Part shown: one piece after another, positions 1-5,245 of the stretch
Numbering within the stretch: position 1 is the stretch's first letter
Layout of the letters: each line of letters begins with the position of its first letter
Assembly (NCBI GenBank): GCA_913775005.1
Contig: CAJYKY010000415.1
Coordinates: forward strand, 1-5,245
Direction: 5' to 3'
Length of the DNA: 5,245 nucleotides
Source of the DNA: an uncultured Achromobacter sp.
GTDB taxonomy: Bacteria > Pseudomonadota > Gammaproteobacteria > Burkholderiales > Burkholderiaceae_B
Made by a program: the position numbers and the translations under genes
The notes under the pieces: generated by a model
What the model was told of the DNA's origin: nothing
Database searches by the model: none
The model's input: the letters and a program-made list of their open reading frames with translations, nothing else

Positions 1-1416
1 CCAACGGGCGCCCAGGCTGGCTTGCCACTGTTCGTTGAACTTGATGGTGTCAAAGCCGTAGAGCGCCACCGTATCGGTGTTGTAGCGCGCCGGGTTGTTG
101 TTGCGAGTCAGCGTGCCGGTGTAGTCGGTGCCCGGATCCGGGTCCCACAGCGATGCGCACAGCGCCGGGTTGGACAGGTCGGTGGCGCTGACCTTGCAGG
201 CCATCGGCCCGTTGGCGATCTTCTGCGTGTAGCTGTCCTTGTCCTGCTTGATATTGCTGTACTCAAAGCCCAGGTCGAACGAGTGCTTCAGGCTGCCCGT
301 GTCGAATTCGCCCGTCAGATCGGTCTGGTTGGCGAAGCTCTTGGTCACGTAGTAGCCGGACTTCAGTGCGCGGTACACCAGGCCATTGGGCACGTTGCCC
401 TTGCTGTCGTCCGGGTTCGTGGCGGCGAAGTCGGTGGTGCCACGGCCGTAGCGCGTCACGTTGCGCAGTTGCAGCTTGTCCGAAAAGTCGTGCTGAAAGT
501 CCACGGTGGCGACATCGTCGCGCGTCTTCATGAAGTCGCGCCCGGTCAGGCCATAGAACGTCTTGCGGCTCACGCCCATCGTCTCCGTCACCGGCTGACC
601 CGTCTTCGGGTCATACGGAATGGAGTAGTCCGGCATGCTGTCGTCTTGGTAGTGGTAGTAGCTGAGCGTGATGCGCGTCGGCGTACCGATGCCCAGCGTC
701 AGCGACGGGGCCACGCCCCAGCGTTCGAAGTCCACGGCGTTGTCGCGGCCCGGCACGTCGCCCTTGTTGCCCATGACGTTCAGGCGGAAGGCGGCCTTGT
801 CGGCCAGGCGCCAGTTGCTATCGATGGTGGCGCGGTAGTTGTTGTCGGTGCCGATCTGGGCGGTGGCTTCGGTGAAGTCCGTGGCCTTTGGCGTCTTGCT
901 GATCATGTTGATGCTGCCGCCCGCGCCGCCCCGGCCCGAATACACCGAGTCCGGCCCCTTGATCACTTCGACCGATTCCAGGTTGAAGGTGTCGCGCACC
1001 TGCGTGCTGGAGTCGCGGATGCCGTCCAGGAACAGGCTGCCCGCCGAGTTCTGTCCACGGATGATCGGCAAATCGCCTCCCGGGCGTCCACCCTCACCCG
1101 CGCCAAACGTGATGCCCGGCGAATTGCGCAGCACGTCTTGCAGCGTCGATGCGGCCTGATCCTGGATCACCTGCTTGGGCACGACCTGCACCGTGCGCGG
1201 CGTGTCCAGCAACGGGGCGGTCATCTTGGGCGACGGCACCGTATTGGTCTGGTAGGCAGAACCCTCGCCTTCCACGCGCACGGGCGCCAGCTGCGTAACG
1301 CTGGAATCTGTCGTTTGGGCGGCAGCCAGGGGGCTGATGAACAAGGCGGGCGCCGCAATGGCGGCGGCCAGCGAGGAAGTGAGCGTATTCAGCGAATACG
1401 AATCTTGGGGCTTCAA
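1..1416 (-). CDS. bfrD: TonB-dependent siderophore receptor, BfrD-like (5' part; runs off the left edge)
   Basis: Outer-membrane, TonB-energised receptor for ferric siderophores, probably of the catechol-related BfrD group. My translation of the minus strand from 1416 gives 472 uninterrupted codons up to the edge. Residues 1-33 form a signal peptide with a hydrophobic Ala-rich core and likely cleavage at LAAA|QT. A TonB-box-like stretch (QLAPVRVEG) lies near 42-50. The plug domain follows at about 67-175, with DTPRTVQVVP, LQDVLRNSPGI, IIRGQ, FLDGIRD, VEVIKGPDSVYSGRGGAGG and INMISKTP, all hallmarks of the family. From about 180 the alternating beta-strand pattern of the barrel begins. Full receptors of this kind have roughly 700-760 residues, so about 250-290 are missing here. 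Cys407 and Cys420 could form a disulfide in an external loop. There is no extra signalling domain between signal peptide and plug, so it is not an ECF-sigma transducer type. In B. pertussis, BfrD is known as a Bvg-activated receptor implicated in catecholamine-dependent iron uptake. Family assignment is secure; the exact symbol rests on remembered similarity and gene order. Confidence 0.9.
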   Translation of the reverse strand, partial: MKPQDSYSLNTLTSSLAAAIAAPALFISPLAAAQTTDSSVTQLAPVRVEGEGSAYQTNTVPSPKMTAPLLDTPRTVQVVPKQVIQDQAASTLQDVLRNSPGITFGAGEGGRPGGDLPIIRGQNSAGSLFLDGIRDSSTQVRDTFNLESVEVIKGPDSVYSGRGGAGGSINMISKTPKATDFTEATAQIGTDNNYRATIDSNWRLADKAAFRLNVMGNKGDVPGRDNAVDFERWGVAPSLTLGIGTPTRITLSYYHYQDDSMPDYSIPYDPKTGQPVTETMGVSRKTFYGLTGRDFMKTRDDVATVDFQHDFSDKLQLRNVTRYGRGTTDFAATNPDDSKGNVPNGLVYRALKSGYYVTKSFANQTDLTGEFDTGSLKHSFDLGFEYSNIKQDKDSYTQKIANGPMACKVSATDLSNPALCASLWDPDPGTDYTGTLTRNNNPARYNTDTVALYGFDTIKFNEQWQASLGARW

Positions 1417-1429
1417 ACCTGCTTCTCCA
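1414..1429 (-). promoter_or_regulatory. Ribosome binding site and TTG start of the receptor gene
   Basis: Reading the minus strand, TGGAGA (1429-1424) precedes a TTG at 1416-1414, with 8 bases between GGAG and the start. The same frame is closed upstream by a TAA at about 1461-1459. No ATG or GTG lies in frame between that stop and the TTG. The next in-frame ATG falls at residue 65, after the signal peptide and TonB box. TTG is therefore the only start that gives a complete export signal. The resulting N-terminus (MKPQDSYS..., then a hydrophobic core) is a normal signal peptide. Confidence 0.8.
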
Positions 1430-1486
1430 GAATGTAAATAGCAACGATTCTTGTTTTTTTACCGGTTGCGATTGTGATCCTGGCCG

Positions 1487-1505
1487 CTGAATGACACCTG
1501 AATGA
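1487..1505. repeat. Two direct copies of CTGAATGA, 11-base period
   Basis: CTGAATGA occurs at 1487-1494 and again at 1498-1505 on the plus strand, separated by CAC. On the strand of the receptor gene this reads TCATTCAG-GTG-TCATTCAG. It lies 71-89 bases before the TTG start. The 11-base period places both copies on nearly the same face of the helix, as expected for two subunits of one regulator. The element is seen directly; its role as an operator is inference. The copy nearer the terminator is preceded by TT, giving TTTCATT, which loosely resembles a BvgA half-site heptad, but the match is too weak to assign. Confidence 0.5.
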
Positions 1506-1560
1506 AAGCTTGTCATCAGGCTAAAAGATGAAAAAACAACACTTGATGCGCGACGTTCGT

Positions 1561-1578
1561 TATAAATATCGGTTTATA
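1561..1578. repeat. AT-rich palindrome TATAAA-N6-TTTATA
   Basis: TATAAA (1561-1566) and TTTATA (1573-1578) are perfect inverted arms of 6 bases around a 6-base centre. The palindrome sits in an AT-rich island that contrasts with the GC-rich genes on either side. Its left-reading arm doubles as a possible -10 box for the receptor gene, so it may be promoter, operator or both. No clear Fur box (GATAAT-type repeats) is visible here or elsewhere between 1417 and 1620. Confidence 0.45.
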
Positions 1579-1603
1579 GCCGAATTTAATAGTGCCGCAT
1601 CAA
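1573..1603 (-). promoter_or_regulatory. Candidate sigma-70 promoter for the receptor gene
   Basis: On the minus strand TTGATG (1603-1598, 4 of 6 to TTGACA) is followed, after 19 bases, by TATAAA (1578-1573, 5 of 6 to TATAAT). It lies downstream of the nuo terminator and would give a leader of roughly 150 bases before the TTG start. The spacing is longer than the preferred 17, which could mean that an activator is needed. No better-spaced pair was found between the terminator and the gene. This is prediction by eye only. Confidence 0.25.
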
Positions 1604-1620
1604 GGCCTTTTTCGTCCACC

Positions 1621-1648
1621 AAAGAAAAACGCCCCTGACGGGGCGTTT
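1621..1648 (-). terminator. Rho-independent terminator of the nuo operon
   Basis: A perfect 9-bp stem is formed by 1627-1635 and 1640-1648 (AAACGCCCC pairing with GGGGCGTTT), closed by a 4-base loop. On the minus strand it is followed by a T-rich run, TTTTTCTTT counted from the stem base. It begins 17 bases after the stop codon of the DUF2818-type gene, and so ends the nuo transcript before the receptor promoter region. On the plus strand the stem has no good T-run beyond GTTT, so it works best for minus-strand transcription. Confidence 0.9.
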
Positions 1649-1665
1649 GAGGCATCAGCAAGCCT

Positions 1666-1995
1666 TCAGGCTCGCAAGCGAGGGTGCCGTTTGAACAGGT
1701 AGCGGTACACGAAGCCCGGATACGCCAGCACCAGGTACAGGCTGAGCGTGATCGCGTAGAACTCCCAGGTCTGGGAAAAGCGATTGCCCAGCGTGGATTC
1801 AAACGCAAACCCCAGCGCGCCGACGATGGCGTAGAACACCAACACTTCGATCAGCCGCATCCAGAACGGCTTGACCGCCGCCGCCCCGCCCTGCTTCCAG
1901 GGCAAAACGGCGAAGACGCGCTCGGTCAGGAAGGGAAGATTCGCGCTGACAAGCGCCAGCGCGATCAACAGCCATACCGCCAGCGTCTGGTTCAT
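1666..1995 (-). CDS. DUF2818-type small inner-membrane protein at the end of the nuo operon
   Basis: A 109-residue hydrophobic protein of unknown function. Three membrane segments can be read, at about 4-22, 48-66 and 78-97. The short conserved-looking parts are SANLPFLTERVF after the first helix and YPGFVYRYLFKRHP at the C-terminus. The N-terminus (MNQTLAVWLL) is a membrane anchor without an obvious cleavage site. From memory, this size, helix pattern and position fit the DUF2818 family, which commonly sits directly after nuoN in Burkholderiales. The ATG at 1995 lies 13 bases after the nuoN stop, and GGAA (2006-2003) stands 7 bases before it, so it is probably translated from the nuo mRNA. 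The operon terminator follows its stop codon. It carries no known enzyme motif, cofactor ligand or NuoA/J/K-like signature. A link to complex I assembly, stability or a neighbouring membrane process is inference from position alone. Confidence 0.85.
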   Translation of the reverse strand: MNQTLAVWLLIALALVSANLPFLTERVFAVLPWKQGGAAAVKPFWMRLIEVLVFYAIVGALGFAFESTLGNRFSQTWEFYAITLSLYLVLAYPGFVYRYLFKRHPRLRA

Positions 1996-2008
1996 GGCTG
2001 CGTTCCGC

Positions 2009-3493
2009 TTACAGGCTCAGCGACGAGCGGATGGCCTGGACGCACAGCGCCATCAAGCCACCGGGCAACAGGCCCAGCACCAGCATCATGGCGCCGTTGA
2101 TCGTCAGCAGGCCGCGCTGGCTGCACGTGGCCACGATCGGGGCGGCATCGGCCGCCGGCTCGTCGAAGTACACAACCTTGACAACACGCAGGTAGTAGAA
2201 CGCGCCGATCAGCGAGAACAGCACCGCCACCACAGCCAGCGTCACGTGGCCCGCGCTGATCAGCGCTTGCAGCACGGCCAGCTTGGCGTAGAAGCCCACC
2301 AGCGGCGGAATGCCGGCCAGCGAGAACATCAGCAGCAACACGATGAAGGCGTGCCACGGGCTGCGGCGGTTCAGGCCCTTCAGGTCGTCGATGTGCTCGC
2401 ACTCGAAACCTTGACGCGACAGCAGCAGCACGATGCCGAAGCTGGCCAGCGTGGTCAGCACGTAGGTCAGCATGTAGAACAGCGACGCGCCGTAGGCGGC
2501 AGACGACAGTTCCGGCTTGCCGGCAACCGAACCCGACATCAGGCCCAGCAGCACAAAGCCCATGTGCGAGATGGTCGAGTAGGCCAGCATGCGCTTGAAG
2601 TTCGTTTGCGCAATGGCGGTCAGGTTACCGATGGCGAGCGACAGCACCGCCAGGATCATCAGCATCGGTTGCCAGTCGGCAGCCAGACCATGCAGGCCGT
2701 CAACGAGCAGGCGCAGCGTGATGGCAAAGGCCGCCAGCTTGGGCGCGCCGCCCAGGATCAGCGTGACCGCAGTCGGCGAACCCTGGTAGACGTCCGGAAC
2801 CCACATGTGGAACGGCACGGCGCCCAGCTTGAACGCCAGACCCGACACCAGGAACACGATGCCGAACACCAGCGCCATCTTCTCGGCCTTGCCGGCGGCG
2901 ATGACCTTGGACACTTCAGCCAGATCCAGGTGACCCGTGGCGCCGTAGACCATCGACATGCCGTACAGCAGGAAGCCGGAAGCCAACGCGCCCAGCACGA
3001 AGTACTTCATGGCGGCTTCGGTGGCGACGACATCATCACGACGCAGCGCGATCAGGGCGTACAGGGCCAGCGACATCAGTTCCAGGCCAAGGTAGATCGA
3101 GATCAGGTTCCCGGAGGAGATCATGACCATCTGACCCAGCAGCGCGAACAGCGTCAGGACGTAGAGTTCGCCGCCCTTGAGCATGTCGCGCACTTGCGCA
3201 TACAGGCGGCCATAGATCAGCGTGGCGCCCACGGCGATGTAGGACGCGATCTTGAGCAGGTGCGACAGTTCGTCGGTAACGTACAGCCCGTGGAACGTCG
3301 CGCCCGCGACGCCGTTCTTCCATTGCACGGCCGACACAACGGTCAGCACGCCCAATGCCAGCATGGTCAGCAGAAACGTCGGCTTGCGCTCGGGGTGATT
3401 GCTGACCGCGTCGACGAGCAGGATAGCCAGGCCGAAAACCAGCAGAAGGATTTCCGGTGTCGCCAGGGCGAAATCGATTTGGGATTGCATCAT
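2009..3493 (-). CDS. nuoN: NADH-quinone oxidoreductase subunit N (complex I membrane arm)
   Basis: One of three antiporter-like proton-pumping subunits of respiratory complex I, lodged in the inner membrane nearest the quinone-side subunits. The 494-residue product is close to the usual size (about 485 in E. coli) and is hydrophobic throughout, consistent with about 14 helices. The charged residues of the proton path are present: Glu138 in GLELMSL, Lys163 in AMKYFVLGA, Lys222 in FKLGAVPFHMW, Lys252 in GGAPKLAAF and Lys404 in FYAKLAVL. They correspond to E. coli Glu133, Lys158, Lys217, Lys247 and Lys395. VPDVYQGSPT and YSTISHMGF are further family signatures. The start is the first of two adjacent ATG codons, 9 bases after the nuoM stop. 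There is no strong Shine-Dalgarno sequence, so translation is probably coupled to nuoM; the second ATG is equally possible. No truncation or missing key residue is seen. Confidence 0.98.
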   Translation of the reverse strand: MMQSQIDFALATPEILLLVFGLAILLVDAVSNHPERKPTFLLTMLALGVLTVVSAVQWKNGVAGATFHGLYVTDELSHLLKIASYIAVGATLIYGRLYAQVRDMLKGGELYVLTLFALLGQMVMISSGNLISIYLGLELMSLALYALIALRRDDVVATEAAMKYFVLGALASGFLLYGMSMVYGATGHLDLAEVSKVIAAGKAEKMALVFGIVFLVSGLAFKLGAVPFHMWVPDVYQGSPTAVTLILGGAPKLAAFAITLRLLVDGLHGLAADWQPMLMILAVLSLAIGNLTAIAQTNFKRMLAYSTISHMGFVLLGLMSGSVAGKPELSSAAYGASLFYMLTYVLTTLASFGIVLLLSRQGFECEHIDDLKGLNRRSPWHAFIVLLLMFSLAGIPPLVGFYAKLAVLQALISAGHVTLAVVAVLFSLIGAFYYLRVVKVVYFDEPAADAAPIVATCSQRGLLTINGAMMLVLGLLPGGLMALCVQAIRSSLSL

Positions 3494-3502
3494 TGTCTTG
3501 TC

Positions 3503-5005
3503 TTACAGTTTCGAGACGGCAACGTGTTGCAGCAGGGCCTCGACCGACACGTGCATCACGTCGGTAAAGGGCTTGGGATAGATCCCCATGTACAACACGG
3601 CGATCGCCATCACGCCAAGAATCACAAATTCGCGGCGGTTGATATCGGTCAGCTCGCGGACGTGGTCATTGGCGACGTCGCCCAGAACCACACGCTTGAC
3701 CATCCACAGCGAATACGAAGCACCCAGGATCAGGGCGGTAGCCGCCAACAGGCCGATCCAGAAGTTGTGCTCGACCGCGCCCATGATCACCATGAACTCG
3801 CCGACGAAACCGCTGGTGGCCGGCAGGCCGCTGTTGGCCATCGAGAACAGGATGAAGAACGTGGCAAAACGCGGCATCACGTTGACCACGCCACCGTAAT
3901 CGGCGATGCGGCGCGAGTGCATGCGGTCATACAGCACGCCGATACACATGAACATGGCGCCCGACACGAAGCCGTGCGAGATCATCTGCACGATGGCGCC
4001 TTCGACGCCGGCCGTGTTGAAGATGAAAAAGCCCAGCGTCACGAAACCCATGTGGGCCACGGACGAGTAAGCCACCAGCTTCTTCATGTCTTCCTGGATG
4101 ATCGCGACCAGACCGATGTAGATCACGGCGATCAGCGACAGCGTGATCATCAGGCCAGCCAGGCTGTGCGAGGCGTCAGGGGCGATCGGCAGCGAGAAGC
4201 GCAGGAAACCGTAGGCGCCCAGCTTCAGCATGATCGCGGCCAGCACGATAGAGCCGCCCGTAGGCGCTTCCACGTGAGCATCCGGCAACCACGTGTGGAC
4301 GGGCCACATCGGCACCTTCACTGCAAACGCTGCCAACAGCGCCACGAAGATCAGGATCTGCGGCGTCTGGCCCAGCTTGACCTGGTGCCACGTCAGGATG
4401 TCGAACGAACCGCCCGACGCGTTCCACAGGTAGATGAACGCGATCAGGGTCAAGAGCGAACCCATCAGCGTATACAGGAAGAACTTGAACGCGGCGTACA
4501 CGCGGTTCGGGCCGCCCCAGACACCGATGATGATGTACATCGGGATCAGCGTGGCTTCGAAGAACACGTAGAACAGCATGCCGTCCAGCGCAGCGAACAC
4601 GCCCACCATCAGACCCGACAGGATCAGGAAGGCGGCCATGTATTGCGCCACGCGGCTGGTGATCACTTCCCAACCAGCCAGCACCACGATGATGGTGATG
4701 AACGCGGTCAAGAGGACGAACCACAGCGAAATGCCGTCGATGCCCAGGTGGTAATTGACGTTGAAGGCTTCAATCCAGGAAGCCTTCTCCACAAACTGCA
4801 TGGCGGCCGTGGAGGAGTCGAAACCGGTGTAGAGCGGAATCGTGACGATGAAGCCGGCGAAGGCGCCGACGAGCGACAGGCCGCGCGTCAGACCGGGACG
4901 GTCGTCACGGCCCACCGCCAGCACCAGCAGGCCGAATACGATCGGGACAAAGATCGCAAGCGTGAGCCAGGGGAAAGTGTTGGATGCCATCTCGCTTGCC
5001 ATCAT
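3503..5005 (-). CDS. nuoM: NADH-quinone oxidoreductase subunit M (complex I membrane arm)
   Basis: Middle antiporter-like subunit of complex I, pumping protons across the inner membrane as NADH is oxidised. The 500-residue product matches the family length (509 in E. coli) with about 14 helices. Proton-path residues are intact: Glu150 in FFEATLIPMY, Lys230 in AVKVPMWPVHTW, Lys261 in MLKLGAYGF, His318 in SSVAHMGF, His344 in ISHGFVSGAMF and Glu403 in GFVGEF. LPDAHVEAPTGGS is the standard family loop. The longest frame starts at the ATG at 5005, which shares ATGA with the nuoL stop, a classic coupling overlap. That gives an N-terminus of MMASEMASNTFPW. A second ATG is adjacent, and a third at residue 6 (4990-4988) would give MASNTFPW, so the true start may be 15 bases further in. 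No start has a strong Shine-Dalgarno sequence. Confidence 0.98.
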   Translation of the reverse strand: MMASEMASNTFPWLTLAIFVPIVFGLLVLAVGRDDRPGLTRGLSLVGAFAGFIVTIPLYTGFDSSTAAMQFVEKASWIEAFNVNYHLGIDGISLWFVLLTAFITIIVVLAGWEVITSRVAQYMAAFLILSGLMVGVFAALDGMLFYVFFEATLIPMYIIIGVWGGPNRVYAAFKFFLYTLMGSLLTLIAFIYLWNASGGSFDILTWHQVKLGQTPQILIFVALLAAFAVKVPMWPVHTWLPDAHVEAPTGGSIVLAAIMLKLGAYGFLRFSLPIAPDASHSLAGLMITLSLIAVIYIGLVAIIQEDMKKLVAYSSVAHMGFVTLGFFIFNTAGVEGAIVQMISHGFVSGAMFMCIGVLYDRMHSRRIADYGGVVNVMPRFATFFILFSMANSGLPATSGFVGEFMVIMGAVEHNFWIGLLAATALILGASYSLWMVKRVVLGDVANDHVRELTDINRREFVILGVMAIAVLYMGIYPKPFTDVMHVSVEALLQHVAVSKL

Positions 5006-5245
5006 TGGGGAATCAGCACAAAGAAAGTCACCAGCGCCATGATGCCGATGATCATCGCGAACGCGTAGTGATAGATGAAGCCGGACTGCAGGTGGCGGCT
5101 AACCGCAGCCACCCAGCCCACCACGCGGGCGCTACCGTTGACCAGCAGGCCATCGATGATGCCGCGGTCGCCGGTCTGCCACAGGCCACGGCCCAGGGCG
5201 CGCAGGCCGCGAGCGATGATCTGTTCGTTGACCCAATCCACGTAG
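5002..5245 (-). CDS. nuoL: NADH-quinone oxidoreductase subunit L, C-terminal end (partial)
   Basis: Last 80 codons plus the TGA stop of the most distal proton-pumping subunit of complex I. The reading frame continues past the right edge: the codon before the GTG at 5241 is TAC, so that GTG is internal Val and not a start. The visible part reads YVDWVNEQIIARG, then GRGLWQTGDRGIIDG and LVNGSARVVGW. These are typical of the NuoL C-terminal region, where the long lateral helix returns to the last membrane segment. A final hydrophobic segment, about YHYAFAMIIGIMALVTFFVL, ends the protein at IPQ. Full NuoL has about 610-690 residues, so most of the gene is outside. The stop overlaps the nuoM start by 4 bases, which fits the conserved nuoL-M-N order. 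Confidence 0.95.
   Translation of the reverse strand, partial: YVDWVNEQIIARGLRALGRGLWQTGDRGIIDGLLVNGSARVVGWVAAVSRHLQSGFIYHYAFAMIIGIMALVTFFVLIPQ

Larger units (their letters stand above)
1542..1604. repeat. 9-bp inverted repeat CTTGATGCG ... CGCATCAAG
   Basis: CTTGATGCG at 1542-1550 is the exact reverse complement of CGCATCAAG at 1596-1604, with 45 bases between the arms. The spacer holds the AT-rich palindrome at 1561-1578. By rough calculation a 9-base inverted match within about 250 bases has around a one in ten chance of arising at random, so this is suggestive only. The arms are too far apart for a normal terminator hairpin. They could be paired operator half-sites, or the coincidence that each arm contains TTGATG, a fair -35 hexamer. 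Confidence 0.4.

Noticed and set aside
22..1437. A 471-codon open frame on the plus strand opposite the TonB-dependent receptor.
   Set aside because: Val/Ala/Arg/His-rich product with no recognisable motif. The opposite strand encodes an unmistakable receptor with signal peptide, plug and barrel.
1094..1516. A 140-codon minus-strand frame overlapping the start of the receptor gene.
   Set aside because: It is out of frame with the receptor and covers its signal peptide and plug coding region. The Arg/Gly/Ala-rich product resembles no known family, so it is a shadow.
1417..1620. Search for a Fur box in front of the siderophore receptor.
   Set aside because: AT-rich stretches such as the one around 1431-1441 have only scattered agreement with GATAAT-type repeats, so no site could be supported by eye.
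1528..1638. A 36-codon plus-strand frame beginning MKKQHLMRD in the intergenic region, with AGG 7 bases before its ATG.
   Set aside because: It ends inside the stem of the nuo terminator and overlaps the repeats and the candidate promoter. It has no hydrophobic or toxin-like pattern. Chance occurrence in an AT-rich gap is the simpler reading.
4176..4724. A 182-codon minus-strand frame inside nuoM, with similar internal frames in nuoN at 1992-2402 and 3036-3323.
   Set aside because: These are alternate-frame readings of nuoM and nuoN with Arg/Gly/Ala/His-rich, motif-free products and no frameshift evidence in the parent genes.
1871..5068. A 1065-codon open frame on the plus strand, antisense to nuoN, nuoM and the small membrane protein gene.
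   Set aside because: Its product is extremely rich in His, Gln, Arg and Asp with no domain or hydrophobic pattern, as expected when GC-rich codons of membrane-protein genes are read backwards. It spans three genuine, well-recognised genes and has no credible start signal. Stop-free antisense frames are common in GC-rich genomes.

Overview
The window comes from a GC-rich (roughly 60-65 % by eye) betaproteobacterium. It is most likely an Alcaligenaceae member of the Bordetella/Achromobacter type. Three things suggest this: the complex I subunits have a typical burkholderial sequence; a DUF2818-type small membrane protein follows nuoN directly; and a BfrD-like TonB-dependent receptor comes next. 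As I remember it, the order nuoN - small membrane protein - bfrD matches the Bordetella pertussis chromosome. I could not check this by database search.

All supported genes are on the minus strand, so in transcription order the window reads from right to left. At 5245-5002 is the C-terminal end of nuoL. It is followed by complete nuoM (5005-3503, overlapping nuoL by 4 bases) and complete nuoN (3493-2009, 9-base gap). A 109-residue, probably three-helix membrane protein of the DUF2818 type follows (1995-1666, 13-base gap). The tight spacing marks these four as the distal end of the nuo operon. NuoL, NuoM and NuoN are the three antiporter-like, proton-pumping subunits of the membrane arm of NADH:quinone oxidoreductase (complex I). 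A strong intrinsic terminator (1648-1621) closes the operon 17 bases after the last stop codon.

The rest of the intergenic stretch, down to 1417, is AT-rich compared with the coding DNA. It contains several short repeats and a plausible promoter. It precedes a second, functionally unrelated transcription unit: the first 472 codons of a TonB-dependent outer-membrane siderophore receptor (1416 to beyond position 1). This gene starts with TTG, has a signal peptide and a plug domain, and has no N-terminal signalling domain.

This is mostly an ordinary housekeeping region. I see no mobile element, CRISPR array, RNA gene or defence system. The points most worth a second look are the uncharacterised membrane protein fixed to the end of the complex I operon, and the repeat-rich control region in front of the receptor gene. 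A 3.2-kb open frame on the plus strand opposite nuoM/nuoN is judged to be a codon-bias shadow.
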